A stretch of DNA of 64,000 bases from Paenibacillus anaericanus (GCF_003994475.1 NZ_RZNY01000003.1:350182-414181); one strand, 5' to 3'. Shown: positions 1 to 8,332, numbered from the stretch's first letter. Made by a program: numbers and translations. The notes: generated from the sequence alone by a model not told the origin.

Positions 1-21
1 CACAGCTTATGCTTCCGATGT

Positions 22-43
22 AGCTTTCCTAAGGAAAGCTTTT
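22..43 (+). terminator. Possible rho-independent terminator at window edge
   Basis: An 8-bp stem (AGCTTTCC / GGAAAGCT) with a three-base loop is followed by TTTT on the + strand. No + strand gene is visible in front of it, so it would serve a gene outside the window. The stem is short and the T-run is only four, so this is tentative. Positions 44-130 hold nothing I recognise. Confidence 0.35.
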
Positions 44-130
44 AGTTTCTTCAGAATCCCTCCGACCCTTCGCTCTGTTCGCTCGTCTAGCCAACCACTG
101 ATATCTAGATTGAGCCAAAATTACACAACT

Positions 131-191
131 AAAAAAAACACCCTCGGGCGTCAATTCCGAAATTACACGGAACTGACACTCGGGGTGTTTC
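131..191 (-). terminator. Terminator of the lspA-rluD transcript
   Basis: A long imperfect inverted repeat of about 23 bp per arm begins AAACACCC on one side and ends GGGTGTTT on the other. It lies 29 bases beyond the rluD stop. On the minus strand it runs into eight T residues (A-run at 131-138 on the + strand), giving a strong intrinsic terminator. Confidence 0.75.
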
Positions 192-219
192 AATCAGAGC
201 ATACAGATAACAGATACTC

Positions 220-1167
220 CTATCGATTACGAAGTGCAAGAAGCACTTCCTCCATATCGTCAGGAAGCGGTGCAGTAAATTCCAAGTACTGCTCACTTGA
301 AGGATGAACAAAACCGAGAACTGCAGCATGCAATGCTTGTCCATTCATCTTAATACCTTTACTCCGACCATATAACGGATCACCTACAATCGGGTGACCG
401 ATAAACTTCATGTGAACACGAATTTGATGTGTTCTGCCTGTCTCGAGCTTCAGTTCTAACAGTGTATAATCTCCAAATCGCTCTACAACCTGAAAATGTG
501 TGACTGCTTCCTTGCTGTTGCGGTCAATTACTGTATACATTTTGCGATCATGTGGATCCCGGCCAATTGGGGCATCAACAGTTCCCTGATCATGACTCAA
601 ATTACCGTGAACAAGCGCAAAATACTTTCGAGTTACCGAGTGCTCTTTAAGCTGAGCAGCAAGTGACGCATGTGCTTTATCATTCTTAGCAGCCATGATC
701 AAACCAGAAGTATCCTTATCGATGCGATGAACAATGCCAGGGCGTAATTCTCCATTAATGCCAGAGAGATCTTGACAGTGATACATCAAAGCATTCACAA
801 GCGTGCCCGACGGATGTCCTGGAGCAGGATGGACGACCATACCGCGTTCCTTGTTGATCACAATTACATCTTTATCTTCGAAATAAACATCTAGTGGAAT
901 ATGCTCAGGAACAATTTCTGTATATTCTGGTGCAGGTATAATCAATGTTACCAAATCACCTTCGGCCACTTTATGGTTCACTTTGACTTGCGCACCATTG
1001 ACTGTGATATCTCCGTTTTGAATCCATAGCTGGATTTGACTACGTGACATATCTTCGCCTAGCAGCGCCTTAACATATTTATCAATCCGCTCCTTGGCTG
1101 ATGCAGTCTCTACCTTCCACTCCATCATTCCACTTTCCGTATCAGCAAAGGTTTTGTTATCGTTCAT
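220..1167 (-). CDS. rluD: RluA/RluD-family 23S rRNA pseudouridine synthase
   Basis: Converts specific uridines in RNA, most likely 23S rRNA, to pseudouridine in the cytoplasm. The protein has 315 aa. An S4 RNA-binding domain lies at about residues 25-75, followed by the catalytic domain with the RluA signature HRIDKDTSG at 147-155; Asp150 is the expected nucleophile. The start ATG overlaps the lspA stop as ATGA, with AGGAG upstream, so translation is probably coupled to lspA. This is the position of ylyB in Bacillus. The exact target uridines cannot be read from sequence; RluD-type is inferred from the S4 domain and the lspA linkage. Confidence 0.93.
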   Translation of the reverse strand: MNDNKTFADTESGMMEWKVETASAKERIDKYVKALLGEDMSRSQIQLWIQNGDITVNGAQVKVNHKVAEGDLVTLIIPAPEYTEIVPEHIPLDVYFEDKDVIVINKERGMVVHPAPGHPSGTLVNALMYHCQDLSGINGELRPGIVHRIDKDTSGLIMAAKNDKAHASLAAQLKEHSVTRKYFALVHGNLSHDQGTVDAPIGRDPHDRKMYTVIDRNSKEAVTHFQVVERFGDYTLLELKLETGRTHQIRVHMKFIGHPIVGDPLYGRSKGIKMNGQALHAAVLGFVHPSSEQYLEFTAPLPDDMEEVLLALRNR

Positions 1168-1664
1168 ACGTTCTCCTCTTGTTGTTCTTGTCCTGAAAGT
1201 GCAGCTTGTTTCTCTCTGCGCATTTCAAGCAATGAATCTAGTACAATCAACACAGCTCCTACAACAATGCCGGAGTCCGCCACGTTAAATATCGGAAACG
1301 TATAGCTCCCGAAATTAAGCTGAAGAAAATCAACTACTTCCCCAGTTACTGCGCGATCCAGAAAGTTCCCGAGTGCTCCGCCCAAAACAAGCGAAAGTGC
1401 TAAAGGGAGTATTTTGTTTGGAGTGTGCTTCACTTTTTGTAAAAACCAAATAATCCCTACTACAACAACAGTTGTTATTAAAATAAAAAACACCCGACGG
1501 CCCTCTAATATGCCAAATGCCGCGCCACTGTTGCGATGAGATGTGATGAGGAAGAAGTCGCCAATAACCGGGATTTGTTCTCCCAAAGTCATTCTAGTTG
1601 CGATCAAATACTTCGTTCCTTGGTCAATAAGAAAAACAATCAATGCGATTAGATAGTATACCAC
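1164..1664 (-). CDS. lspA: Lipoprotein signal peptidase (signal peptidase II)
   Basis: Aspartyl protease of the cytoplasmic membrane that removes signal peptides from diacylglyceryl-modified prolipoproteins; its substrates here would include OppA and YlaJ. Four hydrophobic segments are visible. The two catalytic aspartates lie in the conserved NFLDR and FNVADSG motifs. The frame is open further upstream, but I place the start at GTG 1664 because GAGGTG sits nine bases before it and this gives 166 aa, the usual family length. The stop overlaps the rluD start (ATGA). Confidence 0.95.
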   Translation of the reverse strand: MVYYLIALIVFLIDQGTKYLIATRMTLGEQIPVIGDFFLITSHRNSGAAFGILEGRRVFFILITTVVVVGIIWFLQKVKHTPNKILPLALSLVLGGALGNFLDRAVTGEVVDFLQLNFGSYTFPIFNVADSGIVVGAVLIVLDSLLEMRREKQAALSGQEQQEENV

Positions 1665-1736
1665 GCAGTAAGTCACCTCGTTTTTCGTCTTCCTGCCAAC
1701 ATCTGAGGCAGAATTAACCACATATACGCCTTGTAT

Positions 1737-1745
1737 ATTGTAGCA
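1737..1745 (-). promoter_or_regulatory. Possible extended -10 promoter element for lspA
   Basis: On the minus strand TGCTACAAT matches an extended -10 (TGnTATAAT) about 75 bases before the lspA start. No convincing -35 is present, as is common for extended -10 promoters. The facing + strand gene starts at 1864, so lspA needs its own promoter in this gap. Confidence 0.35.
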
Positions 1746-1863
1746 CAGCGGGAATTAACCCGTCCATGCACGAAAGGATTTTCCTTAGGTAAAACGTCAT
1801 GCTTTTGCGCAAAATATCATCATGACGAAATACCCAACATCGTTATTACGAAAGGAGCACCTC

Positions 1864-2598
1864 ATGACCCATCTGACGAAGCAACAGTTAACTGAACTTA
1901 CGTCAAAGCTCCAAGCCGATCAAGATTCCCTTATCCAGCATCTGGAACACAATGATCATTACGGAATAGGACGATCTATGCGTGACAATACAAGCGAGTT
2001 CAGCTCGCTTGACAATCATCCCGCCGATATTGGAACAGAGCTTTTTGAGCGCGAAAAAGATTTAGCACTCTGTGATCATGATGAACTACAATTGACCCGT
2101 ATTGAGGACGCACTGGAGCGAATCGCCACGGGCGAATATGGAGTATGTGCAAACTGCGGCAAGCCCATTAGCTTTGATCGACTGAGCGCCATTCCAGAGA
2201 CTGCATATTGTAAAGAGCACAGCCCTCAGCAATATGTCTCACACGATCGACCTGTGGAAGAGGAAGTACTCTCCCCACCTTTCGGTCGAACCAGTTTGGA
2301 CGAATTCGAGAATCCAGGGTTTGACGGCGAAGATGCATGGCAAATTGTAGAGGGCTTTGGTTCTTCCGATTCGCCTGCATACGCCGAAGACTCCAATGTT
2401 GACAGCTATAGCGATATTGGAATCGAAGCAGCCAGCGAGCTGGATGGATTTGTCGAACCTTATGAAAGCTATGTTGCTACAGATATTTATGGGCAAAATG
2501 TTTTCTTTTATCGCAATGGACAATACCATGAATTAATGAGTTCTACAGAACGTCAGGACAGTGAAGATTCTTTGGGAACTGGGCCTAATACGTATTAA
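1864..2598 (+). CDS. TraR/DksA-type zinc-finger protein (YteA/YlyA family)
   Basis: A 244-aa protein of the family that acts in the secondary channel of RNA polymerase. An acidic helical N-terminal region is followed by a zinc finger with Cys95-x2-Cys98, Cys116 and probably His119. The rest, to about residue 200, is acidic and low in complexity. The start is ATG 1864, with AAGGAG seven bases upstream. In B. subtilis the related ylyA lies between ileS and lspA and is linked to sigma-G RNA polymerase. The same interval is occupied here, but on the opposite strand. Its 3' end overlaps the convergent DUF5665 gene by 14 bp. Orthology to ylyA is inferred from position; the zinc-finger family assignment is firm. 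Confidence 0.85.
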   Translation: MTHLTKQQLTELTSKLQADQDSLIQHLEHNDHYGIGRSMRDNTSEFSSLDNHPADIGTELFEREKDLALCDHDELQLTRIEDALERIATGEYGVCANCGKPISFDRLSAIPETAYCKEHSPQQYVSHDRPVEEEVLSPPFGRTSLDEFENPGFDGEDAWQIVEGFGSSDSPAYAEDSNVDSYSDIGIEAASELDGFVEPYESYVATDIYGQNVFFYRNGQYHELMSSTERQDSEDSLGTGPNTY

Positions 2599-2965
2599 GA
2601 TCCAACTGCCTTTGAACTATACGAACGATGTCTGCAATATAGTCACCAATTATAGGAAGATTAAGCGCCCCAAGCAACTGCAGAACATAAATGATGGTCG
2701 CCGCAAAAAAAGTAAACCCTATTGCGATCCCCACTCCCTTGGCTACTCCCGAGAGAATATTCAGCCAAATGAGGCGCCATGGACGATTGAGCAGTTCAGT
2801 ATATTCCGCAATACGTGATCGCTCAAGTTTTTGGATCCATGTCAGGGTCAATTGGTATAGCGCACTCATTTGTTCTTCTGGTGTTCCGGGGATCTTGTCC
2901 TTTGCTTGTTCTGGATTGTCAGTTGGGCCCACAGTTTCAGACGTCTTTCCATTACGATGAATCAT
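2585..2965 (-). CDS. DUF5665 membrane protein
   Basis: A 126-aa protein. A polar N-terminus with a predicted helix (residues about 30-70, IQKLERSRIAEY region) is followed by one or two hydrophobic segments at about 72-110 and a short polar tail. It resembles DUF5665 family proteins of sporulating Bacilli, whose function is not known. It lies downstream of ileS on the same strand, beyond a strong terminator, so it is probably transcribed separately or by readthrough. The start is ATG 2965; the Shine-Dalgarno (AGAGGA) is rather far upstream at about 12 bases. The last codons read Asn-Thr-Tyr on both strands of the overlap with the zinc-finger gene. Confidence 0.7.
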   Translation of the reverse strand: MIHRNGKTSETVGPTDNPEQAKDKIPGTPEEQMSALYQLTLTWIQKLERSRIAEYTELLNRPWRLIWLNILSGVAKGVGIAIGFTFFAATIIYVLQLLGALNLPIIGDYIADIVRIVQRQLDLNTY

Positions 2966-3014
2966 CCATTAATCCCATCCTCTTTTTATACAGAGCCTTT
3001 ATACTGCCAAAATA

Positions 3015-3067
3015 CAAACGAGCCTGGCCCCCCTTATTTCCAAGGGAATTACGCCATAGCTCGTTTG
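3015..3067. terminator. Terminator after ileS, probably bidirectional
   Basis: Arms CAAACGAGC and GCTCGTTTG enclose an inner CCCTT/AAGGG pairing. T-rich sequence follows on both strands. It lies 49 bases beyond the ileS stop and separates ileS from the DUF5665 gene. Confidence 0.75.
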
Positions 3068-3115
3068 TTTTTGGTTTATTCTAGTATGACCTTTAAAAGT
3101 TATCGCCATTCAAAT

Positions 3116-6100
3116 TTAAGCTTCGATGTAAACACCGATTTTCTTCGAACCCAGGTCGATTATCTCTCCAGCGCCTTCACATTTGCCAAAGACTAAATCC
3201 GTAACCAGAACGTTATCACGCAGAACATTTTCAAAAGCAGTAATAGCTTCTTTTAGCTCATCGTCTACATCCAAGCACAGACGTACTCTCTTTTCGATTG
3301 GTAAATCCAGTTTTTTACGTGTATCCTGAACCGCACGAACAACCTCACGAACCCAGCCTTCTTGTTCTAGTTCTGGTGTAATATCGCTGTTAAGTGCAAC
3401 AGTAATACCATAACCTGAAGCCGATGCGAATCCTGGTTTAGCTTGTTTCTCGATCAAAAGTTCTTCACTCGTAACAACCAACTCTTCACCTTCAGGTGAA
3501 GTCACAGTAAACTGTCCATTTTCAACTATTTGAGCGGTTTCCTCAGCTGAGAGTCCCTTCATGTAACCTTGTAAAAAGCCGACATTCTTACCGTATTTTT
3601 TACCAGCTACTTTAAGGTTTAACTTCAGTGTGAAATCTACAAATCCACTGTCGCTAGTCTCGATATCAATAGCTTTGACGTTGATCTCATCCTTGATGAT
3701 CTCTTCATATTCAGCCACGGCGAAATCACGATTCATGGATACAACTAGACTTGATAATGGTTGACGAGTCTTGATCCCAATTTCGTTACGAACGTTACGG
3801 GCAAGCTCAACAATTTGACGCGCACTTTCCATATCTCTTTCAAGTTCTAGATCAATCAGCGATTCATCCGCTTTAGGATAATCTTCAAAATGCACACTTT
3901 CTCCATTACTTAGGTTCGTATAGATCTCCTCAGACAGCAGTGGTGTATATGGAGCCATCAGCTTGGACAATGTCAGTAACACCGAAGTTAGTGTCCCATA
4001 GGCGGACAATTTATCCTCACCAAGACCACTACCCCAGAAACGGTCACGTGACCGACGGATATACCAATTACTTAACTCATCAATGAAACCTTCGATCGCT
4101 TTAGCCGCATTGAGGAAATCATTCACTTCAAGGCCTTTATTTACGTTTTGAATTAGGCTATTCAAGCGAGATAGAATCCAGCGATCTAGCTTACTATCAG
4201 ACGGTTGATAAGCATGCTCTTCAGGTTTGTATCCATCAATCGATGCATACAAAGTTAGGAAAGCATGGGTATTTACAAGCGTGTCCACAACTTTAGATTT
4301 AGCCTCAGCTACAATACCTTTGGAGAAACGTTTACTGTTCCATGGTGCGCTGTCCGCTAACAAAGCCCAACGGAATGCATCTGTACCAAATTCGTTAATG
4401 ATCTCCCACGGACTGATAACATTACCTTTGGATTTGGACATTTTTTGTCCACTTTCATCCAAGATATGCCCCGTAGAAATAACTGCCTTGTAAGGCGCTT
4501 TACCATTATACAGTGTGGATACAGCCAGCAAGCTGTAGAACCAGCCACGCGTCTGATCAATCCCTTCACAGATCATATCCGCCGGATACTGATCCTCGAA
4601 TGCCGCTTCGTTCTCAAAAGGATAATGATGTTGAGCAAAAGGCATGGAGCCGCTGTCGAACCATACATCAATCACTTCAGGTGTCCGCGTCATCACTCCG
4701 TCTTCGCAGAATGGTGATTTCAGCTTGATAGCATCAACATATGGCTTGTGAAGTTCAATATCTTCCGGCACATTCCCAATCGCACGTTCGCGCAGATCAG
4801 CAATGCTGCTTGGAGCATATTCTTTCCCCGTCTTATCGCAAACCCAGACATTAAGCGGTGTACCCCAATAGCGGTTACGGCTGATGTTCCAATCCACTAG
4901 ATCCTCAAGGAATTTACCAAAGCGACCTTCACGAATATGTCCAGGATACCAGTCAACTGAATTATTGTTAGCAATTAATTGATCCTTCACGGCTGTTGTC
5001 TTAATAAACCAACTCTCAGTTGCATAATATAGCAGTGGAGTTTTACAACGCCAGCAGAACGGATAACTATGCTCGTATTTCTCTTTGCTGTACAGTAGTC
5101 CACGGTCAGCCAGCATTTTTACGATATCTATATCACAATCTTTAACGAATTTACCAGCTAGATCACTCACGATATCCTCGTAGCGCCCTTGAAGATTAAC
5201 AACATTCATAAATTCAATTCCGTTTTCGCGGCAAGTCTTATAGTCATCCTCACCATGAGCTGGTGCTATATGAACAATACCCGTACCGCTTGAATCCGTT
5301 ACAAAATCAGCAGCCACAATCACAAGTCCATTCTCAGGCTTGATGTAATCAAATGGAGCTGTATAAGTTTTCCCTACTAGTTCGGATCCTTTAAGCTGCG
5401 ATAGCACCTCATAATCGCCCTTAAGCACACTCTGGGCTAGATTCTCAGCGACAATATAGATGCCATCTTCCTGCTTCACCCGAACATAGGTTAGCGCGGG
5501 ATTAACTGCCAAAGCACAATGTCCTGGAAGGGTCCAAGGTGTAGTTGTCCAAGCTAACACATAGTCCCCGCTATCGTGAAGCTTGAATTTAGCTGTTGCA
5601 CTTAGATCCTTAACATCCTCATAGCCCTGAGCAACCTCATGAGAGCTAAGTGTCGTCTCACAACTTGGACAGTAAGGACTAACTCGATGTCCGCGGTAGA
5701 GTAAACCCTTGCCATGAATCGTTGATAACAAGTGCCACACAGTCTCAACATAGCTATTCTTCATCGTGATGTATGGATCATCCAGATCTGTCCAATAACC
5801 GATGGCTTCAGTCAGCTCTCGCCATTGCTTCTCATATTCAAATACACTAGCCTTACACTTCTCAATAAATTTCTCTACACCGTAAGTCTCAATTTCATGC
5901 TTACCCGAAATCCCAAGTTGCTTCTCTACACCCAGTTCAACTGGCAATCCATGTGTATCCCAGCCCGCTTTACGGACGACTCTGTAGCCATTCATCGTTT
6001 GATAGCGACCGATAAAGTCCTTGATTACCCGTCCCAGTACGTGTCCGATATGCGGAGCACCATTTGCAGTCGGAGGTCCCTCATAAAAAACATAATTAGG

Positions 6101-6211
6101 GCGACCCACACGATTTTCAATGCTACGTTTAAACGTATTCTCCGTGTTCCATTTCTCAAGTATACGCATATCGCGTTGTCTTACAGGTTCTTTAACATCG
6201 ACTTTTTTCAT
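3116..6211 (-). CDS. ileS: Isoleucyl-tRNA synthetase, long IleRS2-like type
   Basis: Class I aminoacyl-tRNA synthetase that charges tRNA-Ile. It has 1031 aa from ATG 6211, which has AAGGAAG nine bases upstream; the TTG three codons earlier has no proper spacing. The HIGH motif is PHIGH at 53-57 and KMSKS is at about 590-594; an editing CP1 domain lies between. The N-terminal signature EGPPTANGAPHIGH, the following KAGWDTHGLPVE and the length above 1000 aa are typical of the IleRS2 (eukaryote-like) branch rather than the roughly 920-aa IleRS1 of B. subtilis. IleRS2 enzymes are known for low mupirocin sensitivity. A T-box leader precedes the gene. Confidence 0.96.
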   Translation of the reverse strand: MKKVDVKEPVRQRDMRILEKWNTENTFKRSIENRVGRPNYVFYEGPPTANGAPHIGHVLGRVIKDFIGRYQTMNGYRVVRKAGWDTHGLPVELGVEKQLGISGKHEIETYGVEKFIEKCKASVFEYEKQWRELTEAIGYWTDLDDPYITMKNSYVETVWHLLSTIHGKGLLYRGHRVSPYCPSCETTLSSHEVAQGYEDVKDLSATAKFKLHDSGDYVLAWTTTPWTLPGHCALAVNPALTYVRVKQEDGIYIVAENLAQSVLKGDYEVLSQLKGSELVGKTYTAPFDYIKPENGLVIVAADFVTDSSGTGIVHIAPAHGEDDYKTCRENGIEFMNVVNLQGRYEDIVSDLAGKFVKDCDIDIVKMLADRGLLYSKEKYEHSYPFCWRCKTPLLYYATESWFIKTTAVKDQLIANNNSVDWYPGHIREGRFGKFLEDLVDWNISRNRYWGTPLNVWVCDKTGKEYAPSSIADLRERAIGNVPEDIELHKPYVDAIKLKSPFCEDGVMTRTPEVIDVWFDSGSMPFAQHHYPFENEAAFEDQYPADMICEGIDQTRGWFYSLLAVSTLYNGKAPYKAVISTGHILDESGQKMSKSKGNVISPWEIINEFGTDAFRWALLADSAPWNSKRFSKGIVAEAKSKVVDTLVNTHAFLTLYASIDGYKPEEHAYQPSDSKLDRWILSRLNSLIQNVNKGLEVNDFLNAAKAIEGFIDELSNWYIRRSRDRFWGSGLGEDKLSAYGTLTSVLLTLSKLMAPYTPLLSEEIYTNLSNGESVHFEDYPKADESLIDLELERDMESARQIVELARNVRNEIGIKTRQPLSSLVVSMNRDFAVAEYEEIIKDEINVKAIDIETSDSGFVDFTLKLNLKVAGKKYGKNVGFLQGYMKGLSAEETAQIVENGQFTVTSPEGEELVVTSEELLIEKQAKPGFASASGYGITVALNSDITPELEQEGWVREVVRAVQDTRKKLDLPIEKRVRLCLDVDDELKEAITAFENVLRDNVLVTDLVFGKCEGAGEIIDLGSKKIGVYIEA

Positions 6212-6244
6212 TTCAACCAACTTCCTTCCATTTTAAAAATTTAA

Positions 6245-6575
6245 ATAATCAAAAAACAACAAAAAAAGCCTCATCCCAAAAGGGACGAGACTTTAGCTCG
6301 CGTTACCACCCTTGTTTCATATCATCTCTGACCTCTCTTATAGATAGGCAGAGTAATATGACACTCTGATCCCATACGCTTCATATGGGGCCGGTATAAC
6401 GGCCGGCAGCCGACAAAACTTACGCTTTCCAAAGGAAATTCAGCTTTGTTTCTCCGGGAGGATATTCCGTCTGCGCCTTGAACATTGGCTTTCAGCATCA
6501 TGCCAACTCTCTGCGGAACAAAATCGCAACGTACTGGTTCCCATCATCAAATACATATACGTATATTTAATCTGG
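6245..6575 (-). promoter_or_regulatory. T-box riboswitch leader of ileS (isoleucine specifier)
   Basis: On the minus strand the leader carries the T-box sequence AAGGGTGGTAACGCG (6299-6313). It also has conserved leader features: GCAGAGAGTTGG in the stem I region and a probable specifier loop GGAATATCC, in which ATC at 6461-6463 is an isoleucine codon. The leader ends in an intrinsic terminator, arms CTCGTCCC/GGGATGAG with T7 at 6261-6267. Uncharged tRNA-Ile is expected to stabilise the antiterminator and allow ileS transcription. This structure fills the 400-base gap between ileS and divIVA. Confidence 0.95.
6261..6293 (-). terminator. T-box regulated terminator of ileS
   Basis: Stem CTCGTCCC-TTTT-GGGATGAG followed by GC and T7 on the minus strand. 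It competes with the antiterminator that uses the T-box sequence immediately upstream. It lies 50 bases before the ileS start. Confidence 0.9.
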
Positions 6576-6580
6576 TATTA

Positions 6581-6609
6581 GTTATAACTTATTATGCATA
6601 TCATGTCAA
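6581..6609 (-). promoter_or_regulatory. Sigma-A promoter of ileS
   Basis: Minus strand TTGACA (6604-6609), a 17-base spacer, and TATAAC (6581-6586). It is a near-consensus vegetative promoter placed just before the T-box leader. It lies just beyond the divIVA stop, so ileS has its own transcription start. Confidence 0.85.
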
Positions 6610-6622
6610 CCATGAGAGAGAT

Positions 6623-7165
6623 CTAGTAAATTTCTCTTACTTCACGATTCTGATCGGTATCATGAACACGATCACGTTCACGGTCTCTTTCACGATCCCG
6701 ATCACGTTCTTCAAGCGACTCCCAGCCATCATGGCTTAGCAAATCTAATTGAGCTTCGATTAAAGTCCGGAAGCGGGCCCGATAAATAGACGCCTGTTTC
6801 TTAAGCTCTTCCATTTCTATCGAGACTTTACGCGACTTGGAGAGCGATTCATTCACGATCCGGTCAGCATTCTTCTCCGCTTCCTTCACGATCAACTGAG
6901 CTTCCTTCTTCGCATTATTCCGTACTTCATCCGCGGCCTCCTGGGCCACGATAATCGTCTTACTGAGTGTTTCCTCAATGTTAGAGAAATGATTCAACTT
7001 ATCTTGCATGGACATCAACTGGTTTTGAAATTCCTTATTCTCCCGAATTACGATCTCATAATCTTTGATTATTTGATCAAGAAATTCGTTAACTTCATCT
7101 TCGTCGTATCCGCGAATACGTCTAGAAAACTCCTTATTATGTATATCCAGCGGCGTTAATGGCAT
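6623..7165 (-). CDS. divIVA: Cell division/pole protein DivIVA
   Basis: Coiled-coil protein that recognises negatively curved membrane at septa and poles. It has 180 aa. The N-terminal lipid-binding domain has the family start MPLTPLDIHNKEF and RRIRGYDEDEVNEFLD. Two coiled-coil stretches follow, to about residue 145. The C-terminal tail is unusual: about 17 residues alternate Arg with Asp or Glu, encoded by short imperfect DNA repeats at 6670-6712. The start ATG has GGAGGTG upstream. It is last in the ymxH-pgeF-ylmE-sepF-ylmG-ylmH-divIVA series, matching the Bacillus order. The tail's role is unknown. Confidence 0.96.
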   Translation of the reverse strand: MPLTPLDIHNKEFSRRIRGYDEDEVNEFLDQIIKDYEIVIRENKEFQNQLMSMQDKLNHFSNIEETLSKTIIVAQEAADEVRNNAKKEAQLIVKEAEKNADRIVNESLSKSRKVSIEMEELKKQASIYRARFRTLIEAQLDLLSHDGWESLEERDRDRERDRERDRVHDTDQNREVREIY

Positions 7166-7248
7166 TGACCCGCACCTCCTATAGATTTCGAAACATCCCT
7201 TAGGGAAGAGTATGATGTCTTCGGTACATATTTTGTAGTTAAATTCGA

Positions 7249-7268
7249 CAGGAATCCGCGAATTCCTG
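7249..7268 (-). other. Hairpin between ylmH and divIVA
   Basis: A 7-bp stem CAGGAAT/ATTCCTG with a six-base loop lies nine bases beyond the ylmH stop. No T-run follows on either strand, so it is probably an RNA stability or processing element rather than a terminator. Confidence 0.3.
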
Positions 7269-7276
7269 CCAAACTT

Positions 7277-8059
7277 TCACACAAATTTACCGATGCTGAC
7301 ACGATGTCTTCCTTTTTTGGTTATTCCGTCTATCTCAATGACTTTGAATCTGCCGAAACCTTGTAGTGCCACGACATCGCCAGCCTTCAGAGATTTAGAA
7401 GGATCTTCCTCCGTCTTCCAGTTCACTCTGCACCGTCCTGCCTTAATCGGAACTAGCACTTTACTCCGGCTCAAACGAAATACATCACTTACAATCCCAT
7501 CCAAACGTAAAGAAGCCACCGTTAAATCCAGCGGCTGGAGCGTAGACTCTGTCGTTCTCAGTGCTTCAAGTTCTAATATATCGGTCATGACACCGATTCG
7601 ATGTACTTGATGCAGGTTCAAATGCAAAAACGATGTAATCTCTTCCGCCACGACAACATGGCATCCGTCCTCTCGAACATGAATATCACCGATTTTGTCC
7701 CGTTTGAGCCCTAAGCCGAGGATAGCGCCCAAATAATCTCCATGCTGAAGGGAAATAAACTTCTGATCCCCTGAAGTTATGCTAAGTACTTTCATGCCCA
7801 TTGGTTCGCTAGCGATATCCCGATAATCCGGGGCAATCAAAGCACGCCGTCTCTCAGCACCTTCATACCCACCATCTAAGCGAAATACTACATCCAAATG
7901 GCGATTCGCCAACGTTTCCAAAATGTAACTTTGCCGCGGATCGAGGAAATCACTCCGCTTAACCTCGTGATATTCCCCGGCATTCCTAACCCATTCCCAT
8001 GCCTTATCAGCAAATGGACGTTCTTCCGGACGAAAATGCTCATATATATCAAAATTCAT
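7277..8059 (-). CDS. ylmH: S4-domain RNA-binding protein YlmH
   Basis: A 260-aa cytoplasmic protein. The N-terminal part (to about 180) includes a YlmH-specific domain. A C-terminal S4 domain (about 182-258) has the pattern VASLRLDGIVSDVFRLSR and ends near GDVVALQG-GRFKV. Proteins of this family bind the ribosome and, in B. subtilis, have been connected with rescue of stalled peptidyl-tRNA. It lies between ylmG and divIVA as in B. subtilis. The ATG overlaps the ylmG stop (ATGA), so the two are translationally coupled. Confidence 0.92.
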   Translation of the reverse strand: MNFDIYEHFRPEERPFADKAWEWVRNAGEYHEVKRSDFLDPRQSYILETLANRHLDVVFRLDGGYEGAERRRALIAPDYRDIASEPMGMKVLSITSGDQKFISLQHGDYLGAILGLGLKRDKIGDIHVREDGCHVVVAEEITSFLHLNLHQVHRIGVMTDILELEALRTTESTLQPLDLTVASLRLDGIVSDVFRLSRSKVLVPIKAGRCRVNWKTEEDPSKSLKAGDVVALQGFGRFKVIEIDGITKKGRHRVSIGKFV

Positions 8060-8325
8060 ACGAAATAAAGGATCAGACTCACCAGACCGTACCGGGCTAA
8101 ACGAAGTACATAAAGTGCCACGATAGGAGAAATGTCAATCGTCCCCATAATAGGTGGAATAAAACGCCGGAACGGTGCTAAATATGGTTCTACTAGTTTG
8201 CCAAGTAATTCGCCAATAAAGCTCTCACGAGCATTAGGAAGCCAAGACATTAAAATATACGCTAAAATCATATAGAAATAAATATTGTACAGCAAATTAA
8301 CCAAACTAATAATAGTAAATGCCAA
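8056..8325 (-). CDS. ylmG: YggT-family membrane protein YlmG
   Basis: An 89-aa inner-membrane protein with two hydrophobic segments (about 5-27 and 66-88) around the conserved SWLPNARES and PYLAPFRRFIPP region. YggT/YlmG proteins are conserved beside sepF in Gram-positives and related to plastid YlmG, which is involved in nucleoid or septum organisation; the biochemical role is not settled. I take TTG 8325 as start because GAGGTG lies eight bases before it, over the sepF stop. Confidence 0.9.
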   Translation of the reverse strand: MAFTIISLVNLLYNIYFYMILAYILMSWLPNARESFIGELLGKLVEPYLAPFRRFIPPIMGTIDISPIVALYVLRLARYGLVSLILYFV

Positions 8326-8332
8326 GATGTCT

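Noticed and set aside
1164..1721. Longer lspA start (GTG 1721)
   Set aside because: The extra 19 residues are not family-like and GAGGTG is correctly spaced for GTG 1664 only.
5732..6244. 170-codon + strand frame opposite the ileS 5' end
   Set aside because: Antisense shadow of ileS with no ribosome site; the sequence is fully explained by IleRS and the T-box leader.
6299..6480. tRNA-like structure in the ileS leader
   Set aside because: The hairpins and the AAGGGTGGTAACGCG sequence are those of a T-box leader; no tRNA acceptor or TPsiC arm is present.
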